This document shows, piece by piece, positions 28,824 to 38,543 of a stretch of DNA of 64,000 nt; the stretch's first letter is position 1, and each line of letters starts with the position of its first letter. The stretch lies in assembly GCF_023702675.1 (NCBI RefSeq), contig NZ_CP098478.1:558001-622000 (forward strand), read 5' to 3'. The DNA comes from Acinetobacter sp. C26M (GTDB taxonomy: Bacteria > Pseudomonadota > Gammaproteobacteria > Pseudomonadales > Moraxellaceae). The position numbers and the translations under genes were made by a program. Under the pieces are notes generated by a model that saw only the letters and a program-made list of their open reading frames with translations, had not been told where the DNA came from and did no database searches.

Positions 28824-30548
28824 TTGGAACTTTTATCTGGTGGTGAAATGCTCGTTCGTGCGCTTGCGGACGAAGGCGTAGAGCATGTTTTTGGGTATCC
28901 AGGCGGCGCTGTATTACATATTTATGATGCGCTATTTCAACAAGACAAAATCAACCATTACCTCGTTCGTCATGAGCAAGCTGCTGGTCATATGGCAGAC
29001 GCATACTCACGCGTAACAGGTAAGACAGGTGTCGTACTGGTCACTTCTGGACCGGGCGCAACCAATACCGTCACTCCAATCGCAACAGCCTACATGGACT
29101 CAATTCCAATGGTGATTTTGTCTGGTCAGGTTGCAAGCCATCTTATTGGAGAAGATGCGTTCCAAGAAACAGATATGGTTGGTATTTCTCGTCCAATCGT
29201 AAAACATAGTTTCCAAGTGCGTCACGCTAGCGAAATTCCTGCAATTATTAAGAAAGCATTCTATATCGCTTCGTCTGGCCGTCCGGGTCCAGTGGTTGTT
29301 GATATTCCGAAAGATGCGACTAACCCTGCAGAAAAGTTTGCCTACGAATACCCAGAAAAAGTGAAGATGCGTTCATATCAACCACCTTCACGTGGTCACT
29401 CAGGTCAAATTCGCAAAGCGATTGATGAGTTGATTACTGCTAAACGTCCAATGATTTATACGGGTGGCGGTGTTGTTCAAGGTAATGCATCTGGCTTATT
29501 GACAGAACTTGCGCATTTATTGGGTTATCCAGTAACAAATACCTTGATGGGCTTAGGTGCTTTCCCTGGTAACGATCCACAATTCGTGGGGATGTTAGGG
29601 ATGCATGGTACTTATGAAGCCAACATGGCAATGCACAATGCAGATGTGATTTTGGCAATTGGTGCGCGTTTCGATGACCGTGTAACCAATAACCCGGCAA
29701 AATTCTGTCTCAATGCCAAAGTAATTCATATTGATGTTGATCCAGCAACCATTTCGAAAACGATTATGGCGCACATCCCGATCGTGGGTGCGGTAGAGCC
29801 AGTACTTCAAGAAATGTTAGCGCAACTTAAACAAATGAATGTATCTAAGCCAAACCCTGAAGCAATTGGTGCATGGTGGTCTCAGATTAATGAGTGGCGC
29901 AAAGTACACGGCTTACGTTATGAAGCAGGTCAAAATGGTGTAATGAAACCTCAGCAAGTGGTTGAGGCATTAGATCGTGTGACCAATGGTGAAGCTATCA
30001 TTACTTCAGACGTTGGTCAGCATCAGATGTTTGGTGCGAACTATTACAAATACAAACGTCCACGTCAGTGGATCAACTCTGGCGGCCTAGGTACCATGGG
30101 TGTTGGTTTACCGTATGCAATGGCTGCGAAACTTGCATTCCCAGATCAGCAAGTGGTTTGTATTACAGGTGAAGCATCGATTCAGATGTGTATCCAAGAA
30201 TTATCAACATGTAAGCAATATGGCTTGAATGTGAAGATTCTTTGCTTAAATAACCAAGCCTTAGGCATGGTAAAGCAATGGCAAGATATGAACTACGAAG
30301 GGCGTCATTCAAGTTCTTATGTAGATTCATTACCAGACTTTGCCAAGTTAATGGAAGCATATGGTCACGTTGGTATTCAGATTGATCATGCTGACGAGCT
30401 AGACGCTAAATTAGCTGAAGCGATGGCAATTAATGATAAATGTGTATTCATTAATGTCATGGTAGATCGTACAGAACATGTATATCCAATGCTGATCGCT
30501 GGTCAGTCTATGAAGGATATGTGGTTAGGCAAAGGGGAGCGTACATAA
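28824..30548 (+). CDS. ilvI: Acetolactate synthase, large catalytic subunit
   Basis: 574 residues with a TTG start at 28824 after AGGGTGAATCACG; the N-terminus [14 protein letters not shown] aligns with E. coli IlvI from its first residue. The thiamine diphosphate Glu lies in [14 protein letters not shown], the FAD-binding loop follows, and the C-terminal ThDP motif GEASIQM...NNQALGMV is complete. The usual GD of this last motif reads GE, which is seen in some AHAS proteins. It condenses pyruvate units or pyruvate with 2-oxobutyrate in valine, leucine and isoleucine synthesis. The stop codon overlaps the ilvH start. Confidence 0.96.
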   Translation: MELLSGGEMLVRALADEGVEHVFGYPGGAVLHIYDALFQQDKINHYLVRHEQAAGHMADAYSRVTGKTGVVLVTSGPGATNTVTPIATAYMDSIPMVILSGQVASHLIGEDAFQETDMVGISRPIVKHSFQVRHASEIPAIIKKAFYIASSGRPGPVVVDIPKDATNPAEKFAYEYPEKVKMRSYQPPSRGHSGQIRKAIDELITAKRPMIYTGGGVVQGNASGLLTELAHLLGYPVTNTLMGLGAFPGNDPQFVGMLGMHGTYEANMAMHNADVILAIGARFDDRVTNNPAKFCLNAKVIHIDVDPATISKTIMAHIPIVGAVEPVLQEMLAQLKQMNVSKPNPEAIGAWWSQINEWRKVHGLRYEAGQNGVMKPQQVVEALDRVTNGEAIITSDVGQHQMFGANYYKYKRPRQWINSGGLGTMGVGLPYAMAAKLAFPDQQVVCITGEASIQMCIQELSTCKQYGLNVKILCLNNQALGMVKQWQDMNYEGRHSSSYVDSLPDFAKLMEAYGHVGIQIDHADELDAKLAEAMAINDKCVFINVMVDRTEHVYPMLIAGQSMKDMWLGKGERT

Positions 30549-31039
30549 TGAGACATATTATTTCTGTACTCGTTGAAAACGAAGCTGGTGCGCTTTCTCG
30601 TTTGGTGGGATTGTTTTCTCAACGCAATTACAACATTGAGACACTCAATGTTGCGCCAACCGAAGACGAAACCTTATCTCGTTTAACCTTAACGACATAT
30701 GGCGATGATCACAAAATTGAGCAGATCACCAAGCAACTGAATAAATTGGTTGAAGTTGTAAAAGTGGTTGATTTGTCAGAAGGTTCACACATCGAACGTG
30801 AATTGATGTTGATCAAAGTCAAAGCATTGGGTGCAGCACGTGCGGAAATCAAACGTACAGCTGATATCTTCCGTGCGCAAATCGTTGATGTAACACCGAC
30901 GACTTATACCATTCAGATCGCGGGTACCACTGAAAAGATTGATGGTTTTATTGATGCACTCGCTGAAAATACCATTCTTGAAGTTGTACGCTCTGGTGTT
31001 TCAGGCATCGCGCGTGGCGAAAAAGTTTTAACAATTTAA
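30548..31039 (+). CDS. ilvH: Acetolactate synthase, small regulatory subunit
   Basis: 163 residues from the ATG at 30548, which shares its A with the ilvI stop (TAATG). An N-terminal ACT domain opens with RHIISVLVENEAGALSRLVGLFSQR; a C-terminal ALS_ss_C domain follows. The subunit binds valine for feedback inhibition and raises the activity of IlvI. Translational coupling to ilvI is evident. Confidence 0.96.
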   Translation: MRHIISVLVENEAGALSRLVGLFSQRNYNIETLNVAPTEDETLSRLTLTTYGDDHKIEQITKQLNKLVEVVKVVDLSEGSHIERELMLIKVKALGAARAEIKRTADIFRAQIVDVTPTTYTIQIAGTTEKIDGFIDALAENTILEVVRSGVSGIARGEKVLTI

Positions 31040-31041
31040 AA

Positions 31042-31105
31042 AATCTCCCCCAACCCTTCTTTGAAAAAAGGGGGGATCACCCAGAGCGCGGTAATCATGG
31101 GGGAG
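31042..31105 (+). repeat. C/G-run dispersed repeat inside the ilv operon
   Basis: The segment starts AATCTCCCCCAACCC and contains inverted C and G runs (TCTCCCCC, later GGGGGGATC and GGGGGAG). It resembles the units at 61157-61280 (AATCTCCC...CCCTCTTT...AAAGAGGG). It lies between ilvH and ilvC, where a folded RNA could alter relative expression. Confidence 0.5.
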
Positions 31106-31155
31106 CCAACAAAAGATCTGTCCTTGCAGAACAAGGGAAATGACAAAAATTTTAG

Positions 31156-32184
<1,029 letters not shown>

Positions 32185-32214
32185 TTTCTCGAATCAATTG
32201 ATTTGAACGCGAAG

Positions 32215-32240
32215 ACCCACTCTATTTGAGTGGGTTTTTT
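32215..32240 (+). terminator. Terminator of ilvC
   Basis: An 8-bp stem (ACCCACTC / GAGTGGGT) with a 5-nt loop and a T run, 31 bp past the ilvC stop codon. Confidence 0.85.
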
Positions 32241-32261
32241 ATGTTTATCTTTACGTGCCTC

Positions 32262-32293
32262 AAAAAGATGAAAGCAGTGCTTTCATCTTTTTT
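32262..32293. terminator. Second, symmetric terminator hairpin
   Basis: A perfect 14-bp stem (AAAAAGATGAAAGC and its complement) with loop AGT. Runs of A and T at both ends allow function on either strand. Confidence 0.7.
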
Positions 32294-32298
32294 CGTAC

Positions 32299-32342
32299 CT
32301 TGGATTCAAGCGAACAAGATTGTAGATAAAGAGAAAAACTAA
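32299..32342 (+). repeat. ilvC 3'-end repeat, copy 2
   Basis: 44 bp identical to the end of ilvC except for one base, GTT to GTA, which keeps the valine codon. The stop codon is kept and is again followed by a terminator-like hairpin at 32361. No start or upstream coding sequence accompanies it. Confidence 0.85.
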
Positions 32343-32360
32343 GTTTTAGTTTAATTTTGA

Positions 32361-32389
32361 AAAGCCCTTGTTTGTACAGGGGCTTTTTT
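32361..32389 (+). terminator. Terminator after ilvC tail copy 2
   Basis: AAAGCCC pairs with GGGCTTT, with weaker pairs inside (CTTG / CAGG), and the hairpin is followed by a T run. Confidence 0.7.
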
Positions 32390-32498
32390 ATTGGGAATTC
32401 CTGGAGCTGCGTGTGTTAGCGAAGCATAGCTTCACTCTTAGGCAGGGGTCTTGCGAAGCGATGCTTCTCATACTTTTCTATTTCCCTGCTCATACTCA

Positions 32499-32539
32499 GG
32501 ATTCAAGTGGACAAGATTGTAGATAAAGAGAAAAACTAA
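32499..32539 (+). repeat. ilvC 3'-end repeat, copy 3
   Basis: 41 bp matching the ilvC end with three differences. It shares GTAGAT and the AAGTTTTA after the stop with copy 2, so copies 2 and 3 are closer to each other than to copy 1. Two of the changes would replace Ala-Asn by Val-Asp. Confidence 0.8.
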
Positions 32540-32918
32540 GTTTTAAGTCAAATAAAGACCCTTGCTTAAAATAAACAAGTTTTTATGCGGCGTGATAACA
32601 CAGTTATAACAATAAAGGTGAAAAAATAAGCTTATATTGGTTGTGTTTTAATCATTTTGTTGAGGAGTAACAGTTAGAATTTAAACTAAAAATTGTTGCA
32701 TGCTTTGGGGTATCTGCACGATTAAAAACAAACAAATTGAAATAACTTAAAAATTAAAATGATTTAGCAAAATAAAATCAGTCTTCTGGTAAAAAAAATG
32801 TAATAAAAAAACAAGACTTTTCATTGGTTTGAAATGAAAATGTGCTTTTATTCTATTGATTTATAAAGTGAAAAAGACTTGACCTTATGCTAGATGATGT
32901 TATTGTTAAGGAAAGTTT

Positions 32919-33008
32919 ATGAATACAAAATTCATGGCTTCTTTGGGTGTGAAACGTCGTTCGGATTTCGGGCAATTTGCTCATCATATAAAAAAAAGTA
33001 CTGAATAA
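32919..33008 (+). CDS. Possible 29-residue small protein upstream of the c-di-GMP gene
   Basis: An ATG at 32919 with the good ribosome-binding site AAGGAAAG opens a 29-codon frame (MNTKFMASLGVKRRSDFGQF, then AHHIKKSTE). It ends 15 bp before the start of the MHYT-GGDEF-EAL gene. The product is basic and has no membrane segment. It may be a real small protein, a leader that couples translation, or chance. I recognise no family. Confidence 0.35.
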   Translation: MNTKFMASLGVKRRSDFGQFAHHIKKSTE

Positions 33009-33023
33009 TCATGGAAGTCCTTT

Positions 33024-35087
33024 ATGGTTCACGTTGATTACGATAGCACATTGGTCATCGTTTCCATTTTGGTTGCAGTCGCGACATGTTACGCTGCAGT
33101 TTCGATGGAAGAACTCGTTTTTAAAGGTGCTTATAAAAAGTTTGAAAAAAGCATTTTGATTGCGAGTGGGCTAATCTTGGGGTTAGCGATATGGTCAATG
33201 CACTTTGTGGGAATGCTGGCTAGCCATCTGCCAGAAGGCTATCACTTTGATGTTAATTTAACTGTACTTTCTTATCTGATTGGTGCAGCAGCTTCTATTT
33301 TTGCTGTTTGGCTGACCTCAAGACCGACTTTACCGATACCACGTTTAATCCTCGGTGCCGTATTTATGGGACTGGGTATATCAGGTATGCACTATACTGG
33401 TATGGCAGCATTGAGCATTGAAAATCATGCGATGCACTATGACCCTTTACTGGTGTTGTGTTCTGTATTGATTGCAATTAGTGGTTCTGGTCTAAGTTTC
33501 TTTTTCATTTTTAAATATAAAACTGCACTCAGATACCGTACCTTGCTTAAAGCCATCGTTGCTGTGTTAATGGCGCTAAGTATTGTTGGCATGCACTATA
33601 CAGGTATGGCTGCGACTTATTTTGATGAAACCATAGCGCAGATTCTGACCTCCGAGCAGACAGAGCAAAGTGTCTTATTATTCACGATTATCTTTATTAC
33701 CAGTCTGGTTTTAGTTGCTGGTTTTGCGGTTGCCGTGCTCGAAGCACGATTGGAAGAACGTAATGAGCAACTTACACTTATCAACAAAGAGCTTGCTACA
33801 CAGTCGTTACATGATGCACTCACAAAGCTACCGAATCGTTTATACCTGACTGAACATGCTGAAGTGGTGTTTAATCATCATCGTTTGAATGGCCAGAAAG
33901 CGGCATTTTTATATATTGACTTAGACCGTTTTAAATCGGTGAATGATGCTTTTGGTCATCATATTGGCGATCAACTCCTGATCCAGATGGCAAACCGTTT
34001 ATACAACAAGCTAGGTGATAATCATAAGCTGTTTCGTATTGGTGGTGATGAGTTTGTTTTAATCTCGGAAGATACAGATCTTAATGAAGCGATGCAGCTG
34101 TCAGAAGATATTCTGCACTACATTCAAGAAACCTATTTGATTGCTGCAAAAGATATCAATATTTCCGCCAGTGTCGGAATTGCCATGTATCCTGAACATG
34201 GCACCAATGTTCAAGATTTGCTGATTAATGCCGATGTTGCCATGCTGACTTCAAAAGATCAGGGGCGTAATACTTATACCATGTTCCATTCGATGTCCGA
34301 TCAGCAAGATGTGCGTAGCCAGTCTAAACTGATCAATGACTTGTACAAAGCCGTCGATGAGCAACAGTTTGTACTGTTTTATCAGCCTAAATTTACATGC
34401 AACTATGAGGTCTGTGGTGTCGAAGCCTTAATTCGATGGAAGCATCCAACACTGGGATTGCTGACCCCGCAAATGTTTATTGAAGGGGCTGAAAAAACCG
34501 GTTTGATCATTCCAATGGGGTATTGGGCACTGGAACAAGCCTGTCAGCAAATCCAGAAATGGGAACGAAGTAATAGTCCGTTTTATCCAATTGCTGTTAA
34601 CCTATCCGCACTCCAATTTGAAAATAAAAAACTCTTTAGTGTATTAGAACAATTATTAGAACAATACCAAATCCAACCGCATCATCTCATTCTTGAAATT
34701 ACTGAATCCACGGCTATGCATCATATAGACTCCAGTATTCGTACCTTGGAGCGTTTGCGTAAGCTTGGTATTCGCATTGCTATTGATGACTTTGGTACAG
34801 GCTATTCAAGTTTCTTATATTTAAAAGATTTACCAGTTGATGAACTGAAAATTGATCGTGGATTCTTGATCGATCTAAAACCAAATTCTAAAGAAGAAGC
34901 CATTCTAGAAAGTATTATTCATTTGGCTGCAAAATTAGGTCTAGTGGTTACTGCTGAAGGGGTAGAGACCCAACAACAGGCGGATATCCTGACCAGCCTA
35001 GGCTGCAATCAGCTACAGGGCTATTTATTAGGAACACCTGTCAATGTAGAAGGTCTAGTACTGCATCGCTATCAACATTTTGCATAA
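33024..35087 (+). CDS. MHYT-GGDEF-EAL c-di-GMP enzyme
   Basis: 687 residues. The N-terminal seven-helix MHYT sensor (about 1-250) contains three signature motifs: MHFVGM, MHYTGMAA and MHYTGMAA. A GGDEF domain (about 265-425) keeps RIGGDEF at 340-344, but the product-inhibition RxxD motif upstream is absent. The EAL domain (about 435-680) retains EALIRW, ILEITES, IDDFGTGYSS, DELKID and TAEGVET, the full catalytic set. MHYT domains are thought to sense diatomic gases through metal. Either synthesis or breakdown of c-di-GMP is possible; the intact EAL suggests phosphodiesterase activity. The terminator at 35112 follows. Confidence 0.93.
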   Translation: MVHVDYDSTLVIVSILVAVATCYAAVSMEELVFKGAYKKFEKSILIASGLILGLAIWSMHFVGMLASHLPEGYHFDVNLTVLSYLIGAAASIFAVWLTSRPTLPIPRLILGAVFMGLGISGMHYTGMAALSIENHAMHYDPLLVLCSVLIAISGSGLSFFFIFKYKTALRYRTLLKAIVAVLMALSIVGMHYTGMAATYFDETIAQILTSEQTEQSVLLFTIIFITSLVLVAGFAVAVLEARLEERNEQLTLINKELATQSLHDALTKLPNRLYLTEHAEVVFNHHRLNGQKAAFLYIDLDRFKSVNDAFGHHIGDQLLIQMANRLYNKLGDNHKLFRIGGDEFVLISEDTDLNEAMQLSEDILHYIQETYLIAAKDINISASVGIAMYPEHGTNVQDLLINADVAMLTSKDQGRNTYTMFHSMSDQQDVRSQSKLINDLYKAVDEQQFVLFYQPKFTCNYEVCGVEALIRWKHPTLGLLTPQMFIEGAEKTGLIIPMGYWALEQACQQIQKWERSNSPFYPIAVNLSALQFENKKLFSVLEQLLEQYQIQPHHLILEITESTAMHHIDSSIRTLERLRKLGIRIAIDDFGTGYSSFLYLKDLPVDELKIDRGFLIDLKPNSKEEAILESIIHLAAKLGLVVTAEGVETQQQADILTSLGCNQLQGYLLGTPVNVEGLVLHRYQHFA

Positions 35088-35111
35088 TTGATCAAAGGTC
35101 GGTTGATGTTG

Positions 35112-35141
35112 AAAAGGCTGCTTATCATGGCAGCCTTTTTT
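35112..35141 (+). terminator. Terminator of the c-di-GMP gene
   Basis: A 10-bp stem (AAAAGGCTGC / GCAGCCTTTT) with an 8-nt loop and a T tract; it also lies beyond the end of the convergent hydrolase gene. Confidence 0.8.
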
Positions 35142-35163
35142 GTTTCTTTCAGCGTAGCAAAAC

Positions 35164-36309
35164 TTAGTCAGAACGGGGTGCTAACCATTGTGTGACCACA
35201 GGCCAGACCAATTGCGGTGCTTGGCTGCCTGAGACGAGGCCCATATGTCCGCCCGGCACAATTTCAAACTGCTTATCGCTGCTGCTGATTAAATCCATTA
35301 AGGGGCGTACTGCTTCAGCAGTGACGATAATGTCGCTGCTGCCGCCAATTGCCAGTACTGAACAATCAATGTCTTTTAAATTGGCAGTTTGTTCACCGAA
35401 TTGGACAGAGCCAGTCGATAACTCATTATCAATCCAGAAACGCAAAATAATATCGCGCATTACACCACCAGGGTAAGCCAGCATATTGTCTACAAAAGAG
35501 CTTGAGGTGGCATGGTTAATCACAAATTGACGGTCATCGAGGTTCTTTAATAACTCCCAATAGTTTTTAAAGTTCCCAATCGGATCGGTGAGTTTAAACC
35601 CCAAGGTATTTTGCCAGCCATGAATATGAAACACACGGCTTGGTACTTGGTGAATACGGAATTTGGTATTACTACGAATCCATTGGGCAGGAACCGTGAG
35701 ACGCTGATAAAACTTGCCCATATAGCCTGATTTATGCGTGTTAATCGGTGAGGCTAAGATCATCAGGTTCTGAATATTCTTATCTTGTGATAAAGCGGTA
35801 TAGCAAAGTGATAACGCTCCACCTAAACTCCAGCCAAATAGTGATAGTTGTTGTTGACCACTATGCTCACGAATCTTTTCGATAAAGTCAGGCATAAAGG
35901 TTTTAACATATGTCCCAAGATTATATTTGGCTTGGCGTAGACTCGGTGTACCCCAGTCAATCAGATAAACATCAAAACCTTGAGCTAGAAAATAACGGAC
36001 TAAGCTGCGATTTGGGAATAAATCGTAAATCAGCATGTTCGCTGCCAACGGTGGCACGATAACCAACGGAATACGATGTTTTGTGGTGTTATCGGTCGCA
36101 GATGTGTAGTGACGCAGGCTAATGATTTCACGTTGATACACAATATCAAAAGATGTTTTGCCTGACAGCGCGAGTTGCTGCCCACGTAAAATACGATCTC
36201 GTGCATTTGAGAAGATTTTGCGTGCTTGATGGCTTGCAGGGCTATTCAGCATTTTTTGCGCGGTTTGAGTCTTGAGAAAACTGCGTTTAACTTTTGGCGA
36301 TTGAGTCAT
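35164..36309 (-). CDS. PhaC-like alpha/beta hydrolase
   Basis: 381 residues, cytosolic. The overall layout and C-terminal GGHMGLVSG with a preceding WIDNEL region resemble poly(3-hydroxyalkanoate) synthase PhaC. The nucleophile motif, however, is GWSLGG near residue 160, with serine in place of the PhaC cysteine. The catalytic Asp (GSSDIIV) and His (GGHMG) are present. It therefore has a complete Ser-His-Asp triad and may be an esterase or thioesterase of the PhaC superfamily, not a polymer synthase. No PhaE, PhaR, PhaA or PhaB gene is nearby. Confidence 0.8.
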   Translation of the reverse strand: MTQSPKVKRSFLKTQTAQKMLNSPASHQARKIFSNARDRILRGQQLALSGKTSFDIVYQREIISLRHYTSATDNTTKHRIPLVIVPPLAANMLIYDLFPNRSLVRYFLAQGFDVYLIDWGTPSLRQAKYNLGTYVKTFMPDFIEKIREHSGQQQLSLFGWSLGGALSLCYTALSQDKNIQNLMILASPINTHKSGYMGKFYQRLTVPAQWIRSNTKFRIHQVPSRVFHIHGWQNTLGFKLTDPIGNFKNYWELLKNLDDRQFVINHATSSSFVDNMLAYPGGVMRDIILRFWIDNELSTGSVQFGEQTANLKDIDCSVLAIGGSSDIIVTAEAVRPLMDLISSSDKQFEIVPGGHMGLVSGSQAPQLVWPVVTQWLAPRSD

Positions 36310-36459
36310 GTGAACCTAAAGCTCGAAGGTTACTATTCAGTAGCCGCATATTAGAAGAAAAAATAAATTAGCTCAGTGACTCATTTGCTTAACTTGTCTT
36401 TCAAAATGATCAATTCTGCTAGCACAAGATAACCAGCTTCCTGTTTAAGAATGAAAGTT

Positions 36460-36522
36460 ATGTAAAGTAAGCTTTACATTTTAGGGTTGAACTTATATAT
36501 TGATGTAAAGTTTACTTTACAT
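36460..36522 (+). promoter_or_regulatory. Promoter with two near-identical palindromic operators
   Basis: TTTACA (36473-36478) and TATATT (36496-36501) are separated by 17 bp. The dyad ATGTAAAG-4 nt-CTTTACAT at 36460-36479 covers the -35. The perfect dyad ATGTAAAGT-2 nt-ACTTTACAT at 36503-36522 covers the likely transcription start. The repeats are 43 bp apart, about four helical turns. The arrangement fits autorepression by the XRE protein encoded downstream. Confidence 0.7.
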
Positions 36523-36530
36523 GGTGGGTT

Positions 36531-36905
36531 ATGAAAAACTATCGGAATTTATTTGAGCTGATTGCAGCAATTGCACTGTATATCGGGGTTTTGGTGGGAT
36601 CATTAAAGGCATTGAATTTTATTGAGATACAATGGCTTAAAATTGTTGTTTCATTACTGCCAATATTGCCTGCACTGATGATTGCATTGATCATTATTAA
36701 ACAATTCAAACGTTTTGATGAGTTGCAGCAAAAGATACAATTGCAGGCTTTGGCGATTAGCTTTGTGGGAACTTCTTTGATTACTTTTAGTTATGGTTTT
36801 CTAGAAAACGTTGGATTTCCAAAACTGACAATGTTTCTGGTGTGGCCTATTATGGCAATGCTTTGGTCTATTGCCACAGCGGTTGGTACTTGGAAGTATA
36901 GATGA
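36531..36905 (+). CDS. Small integral membrane protein paired with an XRE regulator
   Basis: 124 residues with four hydrophobic segments (about 8-28, 36-56, 72-92 and 97-118). The loop KQFKRFDELQQKIQLQALA is charged and probably cytosolic. Similar two-gene pairs (a four-helix membrane protein of unknown function and a 65-70 residue HTH protein) are common in bacteria. The stop overlaps the next gene by 4 bp (ATGA), showing co-translation. The role is unknown. Confidence 0.75.
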   Translation: MKNYRNLFELIAAIALYIGVLVGSLKALNFIEIQWLKIVVSLLPILPALMIALIIIKQFKRFDELQQKIQLQALAISFVGTSLITFSYGFLENVGFPKLTMFLVWPIMAMLWSIATAVGTWKYR

Positions 36906-37105
36906 AGAATAAATTACCCGATTTAAGAAAAGACAAAGGCTGGTCACAGAGCGACTTGGGCGACTATGTGAGCGTGTCAAGGCAAACTATTAATGCGATA
37001 GAAAAGGGTCGTTATGATCCCAGTCTGTCATTAGCATTTAAAATCGCACATGCATTTGGTCTCAGCATTGAGCAAGTGTTTATTTTTGAGCAAGATTCAG
37101 CTTAA
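36902..37105 (+). CDS. XRE-family transcriptional regulator (short, YozG-like)
   Basis: 67 residues that are essentially one Cro/CI-type helix-turn-helix: RKDKGWSQSDLGDYVSVSRQTINAIEKGRYDP, with the canonical Q...SRQTI..IE pattern. There is no effector domain. This size group acts as dimers that bind short palindromes; the operators at 36460 and 36503 are obvious candidates. Translationally coupled to the membrane protein gene, which suggests the membrane protein may modulate it or is its main target. Confidence 0.88.
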   Translation: MKNKLPDLRKDKGWSQSDLGDYVSVSRQTINAIEKGRYDPSLSLAFKIAHAFGLSIEQVFIFEQDSA

Positions 37106-37116
37106 TGGACTCTCGC

Positions 37117-37548
37117 TCAAACCGAGATTTGTAGATGCAAAATGGGATAGGGATTGCCTTGACCATCGAGTTCGGAACGACTCACGGTATGGAATCCCAT
37201 TTTCTGATAGAAGTTAACCGCTTGCAGGTTTTGCTCATTCACATCGACTTTATAAATCTGAAGCTGTTTTACTGCAAAATCGAGCAATGCCTGACCAATC
37301 CCTGATCTTCTGCACTCAGGCAGAATAAACAACATTTCAATATTGTCGTCACTAGTACCCAGAAATCCTACAATCTGTTGATCAATCACATATTTATTTA
37401 GCTGAACATGATGAAAGTATTCATTCAAAATTAACGGTTTTAATTCAGCAATCATCGTTTCAGGTAAAAAATCATGAGTCGCTCTGACTGATTTTTCCCA
37501 TATATTGAGTAAAGTAAGATGGTCATCCTGAGACGCTTTTATAATCAT
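37117..37548 (-). CDS. GNAT-family N-acetyltransferase
   Basis: 143 residues. The acetyl-CoA binding motif CRRSGIGQALLDFA (Q/RxxGxG/A) is clear, preceded by IEMLFILPE and followed by VNEQNLQAVNFYQKMGF, the standard GNAT order. It begins MIIKASQDDHLTLLNIWEKS, like YjaB/PhnO-type small GNATs. Substrate unknown. Convergent with the XRE pair. Confidence 0.88.
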   Translation of the reverse strand: MIIKASQDDHLTLLNIWEKSVRATHDFLPETMIAELKPLILNEYFHHVQLNKYVIDQQIVGFLGTSDDNIEMLFILPECRRSGIGQALLDFAVKQLQIYKVDVNEQNLQAVNFYQKMGFHTVSRSELDGQGNPYPILHLQISV

Positions 37549-37653
37549 GTCGTGACTTCATTTAAGACATTTAGAGCCATCAATTCTCTACTATTTGATT
37601 CGGAATTTCTATGCTTTGATAGGGGGGCAGATACTGGACATGAGCTGTTTATA

Positions 37654-37887
37654 TTATTCGAGTTCTAACTGATGATCATCCTTGGTCACTTTAATTTTTA
37701 GTTTTTTATATTTACGCTTATTGGGATCAAGGGCCGAGTTGAGCACCTCATCTGCAAAACGTTGATCTTGTATGAGTGCGCCATAGGTCTTATAACCTAA
37801 AATAATTCGAGTCGGTCGGTAGCCATTTCTCGTCACATAATAATTAATGATGAGATCTAATTCTGTTAAAAGACATGTATCGTTCAT
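37654..37887 (-). CDS. Hypothetical small protein
   Basis: 77 residues, ATG start, no signal peptide. It has a Tyr-rich N-terminal half (NYYVTRNGYRPTRIILGYKTY) and a very basic stretch KRKYKKLKIKVTKDD before an acidic end. No family recognised. The composition suggests a compact soluble protein that could bind nucleic acid, but that is only a guess. Confidence 0.5.
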   Translation of the reverse strand: MNDTCLLTELDLIINYYVTRNGYRPTRIILGYKTYGALIQDQRFADEVLNSALDPNKRKYKKLKIKVTKDDHQLELE

Positions 37888-38125
37888 TGTTAGATATCGC
37901 TTTTAAGTGGCTTAAGCAGCATAGTCTATAAGGGAAAACTTATCTAGCTGATGTTCATTGGTTTTTGCTGAAAGTTAGAGCTGTCATAAAAGTGTCATCT
38001 AAAAACATTATCGTGATTTATATAATAAAAACAGCAACAACAAAAATCGATACATACTTATCCATAGAGCTTTATCTCATGTTCAATAAAGGGGGCGGGA
38101 CTTAGAAAATCGAGGAGTTGTTTAT

Positions 38126-38353
38126 ATGCAGAATAAAGTGCTCACCATACGAGAGCAAAAACCACTGAATCATCGTTTGAATGTGTTACTTACGGCCTAT
38201 CAGACATTCTTAGCCGCTAAAGGTCTGGTCAATAGTGAATTTAGTCGTCTCATCTTTGTTGACAATTATACCCAGACGCTAAAATTTAAACTTTATGATG
38301 ATGAATTAAAGAAGCAATTGATGGATGAGTTAGAACGATTTAGCTCATTTTAG
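38126..38353 (+). CDS. Hypothetical small protein
   Basis: 75 residues, ATG at 38126 preceded by GAGGAG 12 bp upstream. Predicted mostly helical with a charged C-terminus (YDDELKKQLMDELERF). No motif recognised. It is divergent from the small gene at 37654 with about 240 bp between them. Confidence 0.5.
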   Translation: MQNKVLTIREQKPLNHRLNVLLTAYQTFLAAKGLVNSEFSRLIFVDNYTQTLKFKLYDDELKKQLMDELERFSSF

Positions 38354-38473
38354 TCAGTACTTCGATCAGTTTGGAATACAAAAGTAGTCTCAGACTCACA
38401 ATAATTAAGAATTCATAAAATCATATCTATCTAATTTTAATAATATATTTTAAAGGGTTGTTATTTAGGTTTA

Positions 38474-38516
38474 ACATATGGATTTGCATATATATGGATA
38501 AGTGTATATATTGAGT
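38474..38516 (+). promoter_or_regulatory. Candidate ArsR operator / ars promoter
   Basis: Direct repeats of the form CATATGGAT and ATATATGGATA lie in an AT-rich stretch just upstream of arsC. ArsR sites are usually imperfect AT-rich dyads placed like this. No footprint-grade consensus can be claimed from sequence alone. Confidence 0.35.
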
Positions 38517-38543
38517 TTATCCAATTTACCAGATCATAAGTTC

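Larger units (their letters stand above)
32185..33023. other. Intergenic region holding ilvC-tail copies and stacked terminators
   Basis: 839 bp between ilvC and the c-di-GMP gene. It contains two extra ilvC tails (32299 and 32499), terminators at 32215, 32262 and 32361, and a short stretch with a repeated GCGAAGC pattern (32420-32470). About 350 bp of AT-rich DNA then leads to the small frame at 32919. No other gene is visible. Confidence 0.7.

Noticed and set aside
32299..32342. The second ilvC tail as a truncated ilvC pseudogene
   Set aside because: Only the last 44 bp are present with no upstream coding remnant, so it is treated as a repeat and not as a decayed gene.
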